Part shown: piece by piece, positions 46,001-56,191 of the stretch | Position numbering within the stretch: position 1 is the stretch's first letter | Layout: every line of letters starts with the position of its first letter | Assembly: GCA_037176725.1 (NCBI GenBank) | Contig: JAZBRS010000011.1 | Span: forward strand, 9,176,001 to 9,240,000 | Length of the DNA: 64,000 bases | Source of the DNA: Posidonia oceanica | Taxonomy: Eukaryota; Streptophyta; Magnoliopsida; Alismatales; Posidoniaceae | Direction: 5' to 3' | Translations under genes and position numbers: made by a program | Notes under the pieces: model-generated | The model's input: the letters and a program-made list of their open reading frames with translations, nothing else | Database searches by the model: none | Told to the model about the DNA's origin: nothing

Positions 46001-46842
46001 GGATTGATGTCATCGGCGCCATACATCTAGCAGCTTCCAACGGTCATCGCTACGTTCTGGTAGCGATGGACTATTTTACCAAGTGGGTGGAAGTAGTCTC
46101 CTACAAGACAGTCACTACCGCGGCTACAGAGAAGTTTATCAGAAACAACATCATAGCCCGGTATGGGGTCCCACACGCGCTCATCTCTGATAATGGCTGA
46201 AACTTCATAGCCAGGAGGATCGAAGACTACCTGCAGAACTTCAACATCAAACATCACCGATCCTCGCCTTATCGTCTACAGATGAATGGCGCAGTGGAGT
46301 CTGTCAAAAAGAATCTTGTCAAGATCTTGAAGAAAATGGTAGAGACTCACAAGGACTGGCATGACAAGCTTCCGTACGCACTTTGGGCGTACAGGACATC
46401 AGTCTGGACCTCGACATGAGCAACCCCGTACTCACTGGTGTACGGCATGGAGGCAGTGCTGCCTATTGAAGTAGAGATCTCCTCACTACAGATCCTACGA
46501 GAAGCCAAACTGGAAGAAGCAGAATGGGTCGAAGACACCTGCATCCAGCTGAACCTGATCGATGAGTATAGGCTGCAAGCCATGCATCATGCTCAATGTT
46601 ATCAAAAGCGTTCGGCCAGAGCATACCAGAAGAAGGTCAGGCCCAGAAGCTTCAATCCAGGGGATTTGGTCCTTCGAGCCATCCATCTCCCAGACAGTCG
46701 AGGCAAATTCTGGCCCAACTGGCGCGGCCCCTTTCTAATTAAGCGGGTCTTCTCTGGCAGCGCAGCAGTCCTTGAGGACATGGACCAGGTTGAACAATCA
46801 GAATCGGTCAACGCATGCTACCTCAAGAAGTACTACCAGTAG
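43082..46842 (+). pseudogene. Element A pol: RT, RNase H, second RNase H and integrase
   Basis: RT runs from 43082 to a stop at 44204 just before EVEVYVDDM; the YVDD box is at 44219-44230. RNase H is open 44464-44970 (LYLSTTQYSMGAVL, RYSTIEKTYLSLVW). After two stops the second RNase H-like domain begins (WHLYFDGAVNRRGKG, NNEAEFEACILGL) and is open 44992-45870 through the HHCC start of integrase. The integrase core keeps all three acidic residues: GIDVIG at 46006, ISDNG at 46189 and GAVES at 46297, a D-61-D-35-E spacing. Stops at 45868, 45895, 46198 and about 46417 break it. It ends KKYYQ at 46842. Several stops sit where B has CAG or other C-containing codons, as expected from cytosine deamination. 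Confidence 0.88.
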
Positions 46843-48350
46843 CCTGCCGCCGTTACCTTGCAGAGATCCTCTCTCCCACTTCTTGCATTTTACTTTCTCA
46901 TACATTTTTAGTCATGTTTATTTTATAATAAAAAAAACAATCAAAAAGAGAGAGATGTATGTGTATTATGTGCATTACAATTATAGCCCGATGACGAAAA
47001 TCGGAGATGCTTGCCTGCTTTGGAAGGAGTACACTATACCTCACCTGACACTACTTAGATGTCCTAACCAGTGAGGGAGCCACCATCCAGTGAGGACAGA
47101 CGAAATGTCCAAACCCCCTAGGACTTACACCTCCAGAGGGAGATAAAATGCTAGGGTGTGAGAGAGCGTGAGCCAAAAAAAAACATACATGTCTAAGCCT
47201 GGGCACCAAAAGAAAAAGAAGATAGAAGGCGAAGACAGAAGTTAGCCCTAGAGATAGAGGCGGGCAGCGTGACCCTGTCCCTCATGATTACCTTGGAGAG
47301 GAGTCGAAGTTCGCACCTGGGAACCCTCAAATCCTACAGGGCCTAGCCACCCCTGTTCAGCAGCAACTCCCCTACCTCAAGCCAGGCGCCCATTACCTCC
47401 AAGCCAGGGATGGGGAAGCCTGCATGCCTATGTGGGAGTAAAAGAAAAAAATGAAAAATGAAAAGAGTAGGTGTAGGCCCTCGAGAGTTTGGCATGAAGC
47501 CTGTCCTCACCTCACCACCACCTTAACATTAAAACCATCACCCATTCCGGAGTGCCACCAACAGTTAGGAATCTAAGTAGAGTATGGTGAGTCAGAGACT
47601 GCTCATTTCCTTTGCAGTAGGCATCAAGCACTCCATATGCTGAGGGCAATAGAAATTTAGCATAGATAATGCATGCTTTTATCTACTATCAAATCATCCC
47701 TCTTGCCTTTTTCCTCCCACTCTGCAAGAATCAGCTCAGCATTGGAACAGTACTTCTGCCTAGGCAGGTTGACCATCTTCGAGCCTCAGAACAGTCTATC
47801 ACTGTCAACGCAGTAGCTCAGGGAGTATGTCAGTAGTCAGAGACAGGGCAGTCACTTCAGAGGTAGCAGGACAACCTTGGCACCCTAGGGACCCTCACGG
47901 GCCGGCGGGCCTACGCAGTCAGGCACTGCCCCCAATCTCTGTGCGGCTTCGCTCCGGGCGGACGAAGTCCCTTTTTGCTTGCTCCCTCGCTCCATGCAAG
48001 ATAAGGACAAGCGTACCCACTTTGTGACTTCGCTCCGGATGGACGAAGCCCCTCTCCTTTGCCTCCTTGCTCCGCATGGACGAGGACGAGAGTGCCTTTT
48101 GTGCGACTTCGCCCTATGCAGGCGAAGCCTCCTTCATATAGCCGAATATGCTTGGATTCCATGATCTGATTGTTAGCTGTAACATATGAACTGCTTTATC
48201 TGCTTTCATATGCGCATCTCTTTCTCTGACAGCCAGTATTGTAAGCTTGTGTACGATCCAGATTGATAAATAGCTTTGATTATAGGTACCTAGAGTTTTT
48301 GCCCAGTGCTTCTCTCAAGCGCCCTTGTTTCCTCCCTCCTTGGCAGTGGA
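46843..48350 (+). other. Spacer between integrase and post-pol ORF in A
   Basis: No coding region is recognised. Segments match the B spacer in sense orientation. At 47940-48130 three hairpin blocks of the GACTTCG-CTCC-GGACGAAG type occur, the same stem that builds the minisatellite of B, where it lies on the other side of the ORF. A pyrimidine-rich stretch CCTCCCTCCTTGGCAG ends at 48346, four bases before the ORF start codon, and has the form of a 3' splice site. Confidence 0.6.
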
Positions 48351-49553
48351 ATGGGCTTCCCTACTTTAGTTACCCCACCGCGCTGCTCCGAGGTCCTCCG
48401 AGATTGGATCGGCGAACTCACCGCCGGCGACTGCGAGAGACTAAGCTTATGGGGCATCCTGCCTAGACTTTTGAAGGCTGCCGATGTAGAAGTAAGCCGA
48501 TATCTTCTATGCGCTGCTGTAAAGTTCTGGAAGCTAGCACAACATGTTTTCCGCTTCGGCAGGACTGAGTTAACACTCATGCTGGAGGAGGTACGCCGGA
48601 TCTACGGCTTCTCCAAGCTCATGGGACCTACCGTATTCATGAGGCGGGATGGATACAATGCAACACTGAGCCAACTTATCGGACTCTCCACTGTGGAATG
48701 CAAGCGTAGGCCACTTTGCCCCAACGAGGCTACGCCCCTGCTCCGCCTACAGTACTTTGATGAAGTCGCCAAGAAGCGCGCCACACTGGGAGATGAGCTA
48801 TGGCTCCGAGGCTTCGTCACCCGCTTCCTAAGTGAGCTGATCTTTACTCACGACCGGATGACGGTCGCGATCGAAGTCTCCAAGATCGCCCTTGCTATAG
48901 CGACCCGGCAGATCGACCTGGCGCTAGTGGTCCTAGCAGAAACCTACCACGGGTTGGACCGCATCTCGCACCGCTGCCGCCACTTCCACGGCTGTGGAGC
49001 TTTGGTACAGGTTTGGCTGGCCAGACATCTGGGGATGGAAATCCTGTGCCCACAGAAGGCTGCCTTTGAAACCTACTGTGGCATAGGCCATGCTAAGGCC
49101 ATCAAGAGTGTCCATGAAGAATATGAGAAGCTGTCACAGCTAACAGATGATGCGGTAACTTGGCGTATCATTCCATATGCAGTAGAGGCGTTCACTGTCT
49201 TCTTTAGCACCCATGATATGCGACTGGTCATGCTGCCAGGATTCACCGGAGGTGTAGAGTATCACCCTATCCGGGTCATGCGATAGTTCGATTTCCAGTA
49301 GGGCGCCTTTATCGACAACACAACGCCAAAGCTTCTTCAGGCCTACCCGCTCAAGTCAACTATGGCAACAACGGAGCTGGCCGACCTCATGCGCCATGAA
49401 GTGCAGTCAACAGACATTGCAGCTGCACGAGGCTCAGGATGTACTCCTGAGTATTTGACTGAAGTACAGGGGCTCTGGCCCATCAACGAGATTCCACCTG
49501 GTGCACCTTTGTTTCCTAACACCAGGGAGTCAAAGAAGGCCTGGATCGGTTAG
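48351..49553 (+). pseudogene. Post-pol ORF of element A (unknown, DUF7745/plant-mobile-domain-like)
   Basis: From ATG 48351 (MGFPTLVTP) the frame is open to a TAG at 49284, 311 codons, then TAG at 49299, and continues in frame to a stop at 49551. The start is chosen because it is the only ATG shared with the copy in B. Visible features are a helical N-terminal part, FWKLAQHVFRFGRTEL, and a C-terminal part with TWRIIPYAVEAFTVFF and GGVEYHPIRVMR. No catalytic motif, signal peptide or membrane segment is evident. The resemblance to plant DUF7745 or mobile-domain proteins is from memory. The first 311 codons are uninterrupted, unlike the pol of the same element. Confidence 0.65.
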
Positions 49554-50812
49554 GACATTTGTATAACTGCATGTCCCCTTTTGAGTCTTGCTGTACATTG
49601 TTCAGCCTGCTATATGCATGTAATCAAGACTTTATTAATGCAAGGATGTTTTGTGCCATATGCTTATGTATTTGGTTCACTTTCCATAGTTGGATGCATG
49701 CATGGTCTCACGATCATATCTTCAGCATATTGCTTCAACTTCGCGCATCGTGCCCCTAAGAGCCATGAGGTGGGCACTATTAGATCCTAACAGCTTGCAA
49801 GTACAGAAGCAACTGCCAACAGTCTCAGTGCCAAGGAAGGCTACAAGAAAGCTCCGCATACCATCAAGGTGCTAGAATCTCTGCAGATCAATGCCGTCAA
49901 GCTGAGCAAAGCCACCAAGTGCTCCCGGCTGGTAGCCCTAACTACTCGTTTGACAAGCACGTCAGCTTCGTCTATGTCCATCGCTTTTCGATGCCAAAGG
50001 CGCTTCGGCTGTCCCCTGGTATCATCTCTGATACGAGGGGCATCTTTTTGCTGCCCTATGGTGTCACTCTCCTCCTGTTGGCTTGTAGATCTGCTTGCTT
50101 CCTTGATTTGAGGACAAGTCTTCCCTTTGCGTGCCTTTTCGAAGTCACGTCTGCTTGCTTCCTTGATTTGAGGACAAGTTTTCCCGTTTTACGTGCCTTT
50201 TCGAAGTCACGTCTACTTGTTTCCTTGCTTTGAGAACAAGTCTTCCCTTTTACGTGCCTCTTCGGAGTCACGTCTGCTTACTTCCTTAATTTGAGAACAA
50301 GTCTTCCCCTTTGCGTGCCTTTTCGAAATCACGTCTGCTTGCTTCCTTGCTTTGAGAACAAGCCTCTTTGATCGCCTTTTCGAAGTCACGTCTGCTTACT
50401 TCCTTACTTTGAGGACAAGCCGCTTTGTGTGCCTTTTCGAAGTCATGTCTGCTTGCTTCCTTACTTTGAGGACAAGCCCCTTTGCGTGTCTTTTCGAAGT
50501 CACGTCTACTTGCTTCCTTAATTTGAGGACAAGCCTTCCCCTTTGTGTGCCTTTTCGAAGTCACGTCTGCTTGCTTCCTTACTTTGAGGACAAGCCTTCC
50601 CCTTTGCGTGCCTTTTTGAAGTCACGTATGATTGCTTCCTTACTTTGAGGACAAGCCTTCCCCTTTGCGTGCCTTTTCGAAGTCACGTCTGCTTGCTTCC
50701 TTGCTTTGAGGACAAGTCACTTTGCGTGCATTTTCGAAGTCACATCTGCTTGCTTCCTTACTTTGAGGACAAGCCCCTTTGCATGCCTTTTGGAAGTCAC
50801 ATCTGCTTGCTC
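49554..50812 (+). other. 3' non-coding region of A, proximal part
   Basis: After the ORF, 49554-49870 is unique, with no gene seen. At 49985-50070 it has the CCCCTGGTATCA block also found in B. From 50091 it becomes a minisatellite (listed separately) that ends abruptly at about 50812 at LTR G. Confidence 0.7.
50091..50812 (+). repeat. Minisatellite in the 3' region of A, about 55-62 base units
   Basis: About 12 units carry GCGTGCCTTTTCGAAGTCACG, CTGCTTGCTTCC and TTTGAGGACAAG in that order. The parts GCTTGCTTCC and GAGGACAAGC are the two arms of the B hairpin, but the complementary core has changed, so the array is homologous to that of B and has diverged in unit length. Short frames through it are artefacts. 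Confidence 0.88.
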
Positions 50813-52769
50813 ACGTCGAGGGGTCCGAAAGAGAGAGATCACTATGAGTGGCGTCGCTAAGAGAGAAAACAAAGATAAAGTAGATATAGAGTCACCACTT
50901 TCCTGTGACCTTTTCCCAGGAGCCCACAGCGGGCCTCGCATGTTGCCATAGCTCGCGATGCGATCGTGCCGTGAGAGGGGGAAGAAGCCGCTGTTGGTAG
51001 TGAATCCGGGGAGAAACTCGATTCGAAAACACCGAGAAAATGCGAAGATAAAAGAGATAAGACAAAAGGGAGTCGCCACCTAATCTATTCAATCGGGAGA
51101 CGAGGAAAATCGAGGAAAACAGGAAAAAACTACAAACGAATGCAAAACTATGCAAAATGTATGACTCGTGCCAAGGACAAGGGTAAAACGGTCATTGCAG
51201 GTCCAGAGAAAGGGTAAGGACTCCTGTTATGCGCTGGGAAGGTGTTAGGCACCCCCGACACGCTTGGAATCGGTCTTTCTTGGCTATTCTCGCTCGCATC
51301 TACAGGATATCGGCAACGATTGCCTAACTGCACGTCCTAGGGACGAGGGATGCTATGCCTATGCTATGGATGCTCAGATGAATGTCTAAATGCTTAAATG
51401 CCTAAATGCCATGTATGCTGAAATAAACATGCCCGAGTGTATGCTCTAAGTGTTGTGATGCGTGGAAAGAAAATAAACGTACAATCTATGTGCTCAGCTA
51501 TGTTGTCAGCATTCCGAATAGGATGGGCCTTGGTTCGTAAGAACTACTGGTAGTAAACATCACTGCGCTAATGCAAATGCAGGCGATAAAACAAAACACC
51601 GATAAAGCCACGCAATGCAAGTGTGCGACATACAAAGGGGAAACAAAACAGAAGTGAATGCGAAACAAAACATCAAGTAAAACTACGCAATACAAGTGTG
51701 AAAACCGGCAAAGGAGAAAGAAAACAAGATCGGAAAGCCCTTTGAACAAAACCACGCAATGCAAGTATGAAAACTGGCAAAGGGGAAAGAAGACGAAGAC
51801 GGAAACCCTAATCTAAATGCATGAGGAAGTAGGGCGCGAAACAATGTATGGTGCAAGTATGTATGCAATAAGTGATATGCAATGATTCAGATGGGTTTAT
51901 CTTGAAGATTTGAGGCCTGATCTGAAATAACCTTGGTTAAAATGAAAGATCATTCAACCAGGAAGACCTGGATGGTTGGATCATGAAGATCCGACAGTTC
52001 GATCAAAAGTTATTCAGGTTTCAAGTCAGATGGCTCAAGGGCCAGAAAAATAGTCTAAATGGAAGTCTAAGTGCAAATTACCCCTATGTGTGTGCAACGC
52101 AGGGTATCCTACATGTAATGAAGCTAACAATGCTCAAACAGGTGCTAGGATGTGATATGCGATGATATGAAGTTGCCACGCATGCAAGAACGCAAAAGAT
52201 AGGGACCTAAGTGCAATTAAAATAAATACAGGGGCCTAAGTGCAATTATAGTAAATGCGAGGGCTAATGTGCAATTAGAGTGAATGCAAGGGCTAAAATG
52301 CAATTAGAGTGAATGTAGGGGTCTAAATGCAAATTAAAATAAATGCAGGGGCCTAAATGCAAAGTGCCACATGTGTAGATGCATGCAATGCAATAAGGTC
52401 CTAGATGTGACAAGGACTAAAATGGGAAGTGCTAAAATATGAGGATCTAAGTGTAATGCTAGAAATGATGCATGCACTGCAAATATGTAAAATCTTAACT
52501 ATGTTTGGACTAAGATGCAATATGCCTAAATGTAAGAGCTTAAGTGCAAATAATGCGAAACTACAGAAATAGCAATGCAGTGTGATTTAAATGCTTAATT
52601 AAATGATTGAATGCATGAAAAAAGACCTATGTGTAAATATGCAAAACTGTTGGGCTTAATGGCAATGCAATATGGTTTAGTGCTCATTTAAATGAAAATG
52701 CAATGCATAAGGACTTAAATGTGATAAAACTAAAATACAGGATTAAATGCCAAAGTAATAAAGTTCTAA

Positions 52770-53270
52770 AAGCGAGTTAAGTAGAATGTAATGCAAAAAC
52801 AGGACTAACTTGCAATAAAAATAAAGTACTGGATTAAATGTTAAAGTAATAAAGCTCTAAAATGAAATTAAATGGAATGTAATGCAAAACGGGACTAATT
52901 TGCAACAAAAAATAAAGTACTAGATTAAATGCTAAAGTAATAAAGCTCTGAAATGAAATTAAATGGAATATAATGCAAAACAGGACTAACTTGTAATAAA
53001 AATAAAGTATTGGCTTAAATGCTAAGATAATAAAACTCTGAAATGAAATTAAATGGAATGCAATGCAACATAGGACTAAAGTGTAACAAAAAATAAAGTA
53101 CTGGATTAAATGCTAAAGTAATAAAGCTCTGAAATGAAATTAAATGGAATATAATGCAAAACAGGACTAACTTGCAATAAAAATAAAGTACTGGATTAAA
53201 TGCTAAGGTAATAAAGCTCTAAAATGAAATTAAATGGAATGCAATGCAACATAGGACTAAAGTGTAATAA
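52770..53270. repeat. 90-base tandem repeat in LTR G
   Basis: Six starts of the phrase GGACTAA lie at about 52802, 52892, 52983, 53073, 53164 and 53254, giving a period close to 90 bases. Units share AAATAAAGTACTGGATTAAA and ATGAAATTAAATGGAAT. The LTR parts of C and F at the same relative place are AT-rich but lack this array. Confidence 0.88.
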
Positions 53271-54789
53271 ATCTAAAATGCTGGATTAAATGTTAATGTA
53301 GTAAAGTTTAAAATGCCATTTAAATGAAGTGAATGTATGAGAATGGACATACATGCAAATATAATAAAGTGCAGGACCTAAACATAATGCAATAAGGTTT
53401 TAAATGCCATTTAAATGAAGTGCAATAAAAAAAGGACCTAGATGCAATAAAAATAAAATGCCAGACCTAACTGTAAAGAAATAAAATGCAATGCATGCAA
53501 CTACAGGATCTATATGCAATAAAACTAAAGTGCAGGACTTAAGAGTAATGCAATAAGGTTTCTAAAGAAAATTAAATGAAATCTAAAGTAGACTGGACTC
53601 ACTTGCAATAAAACTAAACTAATAGACTAAAAGATAATGCAATCAAGTTCTAAAAGAAAATTAAATGAATCTAAAGCAGACTGGACTTACTTGCAATAAA
53701 ACTAAACTAACAGACTAAAAGATAATGCAATAAAGTTCTAAAATAAAATTAAATGAAATCTAAACGAAATGAGGACCTAAATGAAAACTAAAAAACCTGC
53801 AGGACTAAATTTCAATGTCAAATGAAATTAGAATTAAAAACCTTATAAACTTTATGCTATAGTGAAAGACGGGCGGCAGCAATGAATCCGGCATTGCAGC
53901 GGCAATGCAGGTGGCGGCGAGGCACAGGCGGCGCTCGAGGAGGTCAGGCGATGTCTGGCGAAGGTCCAGGTGCTGTCTAGTGGAGCGGAGGACGGTCTGG
54001 AGTGACAGAGCTGATCTGCAGACGGCGGCCGTTGCCAGGGAAGACGATGAAGTCCAGCGAGGTGGGAAATGGTGCACAGGACACGAAACGCGCTGGAGGA
54101 GGGCTGAGAAGCAAGAGGGGAGTAAGGTGGAGCTAGGGGAGGAGTCGGTTACCTGTATGGGTGCTTGGAATGGGCCACCGACCTCAGGTGGGTTCGACGG
54201 TGGTGCTGCGAGGTGGTGAGGCGTCTAGAGGTAACGGCGGCGCGCAGGAGGCATTGGGTCGAGTTCATGGAGGTTTGGCGAAGCTCTGGGAAGTATCAGC
54301 CGTCCCCTTTCACGCTCAATTCTCTCCTCTCTCAAAATGGGTCTCTCTCTCTCTCTCTTTCCATCTATAGCTCTCACAGAGGTCTGGGCTTGCAGGTGGA
54401 CTCGTGGAGGGTTCCTGGAGGTGGAGAGTGATGGTGGAATGGTCGTGGAAGCAAAGGAGAGGAGTAGGCTGGAGAACGGCCAATGTAGTCCGGTTTAGAG
54501 AAGGATTATCCTTTTCTCTCTCCTTGATTACCCTCCTCTCTCACCGGTGACGGCTCTTGCAGGTGGGGTCGTGGGTGGTTCCTGGAGGTGGAGAGTGATG
54601 GAGGAAGGCAAGAGAGAGGAGCTGGCAGGAGGAGGAAGGGGGCAGTGGGTTCAGCCAAGAGAAGAAGTCTTCTTCCTCTTTCTCTCTCCTAGGTTATCGT
54701 TTTTTCTCCTCTTAGGTTTTTCCTCCTCCCTCTTCTAGGGTGGCTACTACTGTTATATACCGGTGGGGAGATGAGGAAGGCCAATAGAT

Positions 54790-55440
54790 GAGGGTGAGGT
54801 GGAGGCAATGGGTTTAGGGTTTAGGTTTCCAAATGGGGATTGAAAATGGGATTAAGGTTTAAGGTTTTTGAATGGTTGTGAATGGCACTTGGGTTTAGTG
54901 TTTGAATGCATGGGTTTAGGGTTTGAGTGGATGGATTTTGAATGGAATATGGGTTTAGGGTTTGAGTGGATGGGTTTTGAAAGGAATATGGGTTTAGGGT
55001 TTGAATGGAATGGGTTTAGGGTTTTGGGCTTTGGGTTTAACTGGGATTTGAAATGGGATTAGGGTTTAGAGTTTGTGAATGGTTGTGGGTTTAGGGTTTG
55101 GGTTGTGAACATGGGATTTGAAATGGGATTAGGGTTTGCACGGGCTTGAGAATGAATGGGAAATTAGGGTTTAGTGGGTTTGAAGGTTTGTGTTGGATTT
55201 AAAGGTTTAAGGGAATAAAAGGGTTTTGAGTTCAATGGGCTGATGTGGGCTGATGTGAGCCTAATGAAGTTGGGTTGTGGGCCTTGAGTTTAATGGGTTT
55301 AATTGGGCTTGGTTGTGGGCCAAAGGTGGGCTTAATGGGCTTAGGGTTTGAGGTTTTAGGTTTAGGGTTTAGGGTTTTGGGTGTGAGTGGGATTTGGGTT
55401 TGAGGTTTTGGGTTTAAATGGGATTTGGGTTTGAGTGAAC
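54790..55440. repeat. Degenerate TTTAGGG-rich tract in LTR G
   Basis: The plant telomere unit TTTAGGG occurs many times, singly or in pairs, within longer phrases such as GGATGGGTTTTGAA and ATGGGTTTAGGGTTTGAG. It is not a clean telomeric array; local duplication of phrases of about 45-50 bases explains it better. C has a weaker version near 39960. Confidence 0.75.
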
Positions 55441-55538
55441 TTTGTAGTGTTTTTTAGGTTTTGGTTGTGGTCTAGGTTTGGGGTTCGAGTCCACCAGAGA
55501 AGAGCCATTAATGCACGAGTCAAAATGGGGTGTCTACA

Positions 55539-56153
55539 ACTGTCCCCTGGTATCAACCCTCTGATACCAAGGGCATCTTATTTTGCTGTCCTCGGTATCT
55601 TCTTTGGTTTGGTAGTCCTAGCTACCTGGATGACATCCGTCACCATGTCAGGCGTCTTTTCTTGGGCCGATAACCCTAACTATCTGGTGACGAGTCCGTC
55701 AACTCCTTGGGCCGATAACCCTAACTATCCATTCTGAGTCCGTCAACTCGTTGGGCCGATAACTCGAACTATCCGGCGTTGGATCCATCAACCCACCACC
55801 CATCATACAGCATCACAATGTCGCCAGCACATCGCATCGGCACACATAGCGTCATGCACTTGCATAAATCCCCAGCAGAGTCAGCATCAGTATGCATCAC
55901 TGTGTCACCAAGTAGAGCAAGCATGCACATTAGCGTAGACTTTACTTTGGCATCAACATTTCTGCATAATCATCTGCATTGCACTGCATCTGCACCTTGC
56001 ATCTACATTTGCATTCGCATTGCGGCAATGAGTCATGACTTCTGGTGCATCCGCTGGATAAGTGACTCACGCCAACAGCTTTGTGCTCCTGCCAGCTCAG
56101 GTGGGGTGTCTTGTCAACCCTGAGCAGCGGCCTCGGTCTCCTTGACTTCGCTC
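55539..56153 (+). other. 3' non-coding region of A, distal part
   Basis: It begins with a second copy of the CCCCTGGTATCA block, then carries about three units of GGGCCGATAACCCTAACTAT alternating with GAGTCCGTCAACTC (55665-55790), a further minisatellite type. The end (56090-56153) has GGGGTGTCTTGTCAACCCTGA, also seen in B next to its polypurine tract. No gene is seen. Confidence 0.7.
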
Positions 56154-56166
56154 AGGGAGGGGCATC
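56154..56166 (+). other. Polypurine tract of element A
   Basis: AGGGAGGGGCATC lies directly before TGTAGACATC and is identical to the tract of B at 21786-21798 (complement). It marks the start of the 3' LTR of A. Confidence 0.82.
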
Positions 56167-56191
56167 TGTAGACATCTCGTTTTTGCAGCTG
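56167..56191 (+). repeat. 25-base stub of the 3' LTR of element A
   Basis: TGTAGACATCTCGTTTTTGC and five more bases are all that remains of the LTR. The next base begins a Sirevirus-like LTR tail. The break is a deletion or a recombination point. Confidence 0.7.

Larger units (their letters stand above)
50813..55538 (-). mobile_element. LTR G, Ogre-type, inserted in the 3' region of A
   Basis: The right end is clear: GGGGTGTCTACA at 55538, the usual Ogre LTR terminus in minus orientation. The left edge is set only by where the A minisatellite stops (about 50812); no clean TG start or duplication of ACTGT was found, so the left end may be rearranged. Inside lie GAGTCGCCACC (51070-51080) and the block with GGTGTTAGGCACC (51203-51278) shared with B, C and F, an AT-rich part with a 90-base tandem repeat, a GC-rich part (53870-54760) and a tail with TTTAGGG-like phrases. 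No gene is recognised. Confidence 0.75.
17529..56191 (+). mobile_element. Ogre/Tat-like element A, truncated at both ends
   Basis: A is a Ty3 element of the Ogre/Tat type, recognised by its protease (DNGSSLNICP), a second RNase H-like domain between RNase H and integrase, a post-pol ORF, a minisatellite-bearing 3' region, and the polypurine tract followed by TGTAGACATC. Its order is: end of gag and protease 17529-18886, element B inserted with TSD GTCAG/GTCAA, linker and pol 41953-46842, ORF 48351-49553, 3' region with LTR G, polypurine tract 56154-56166 and 25 bases of 3' LTR. The 5' LTR, leader and most of gag are missing. Confidence 0.85.

Noticed and set aside
54790..55440. Interstitial telomere
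   Set aside because: TTTAGGG units are scattered inside longer phrases and never form a run of more than about two, so this is an LTR tract and not a telomeric array.
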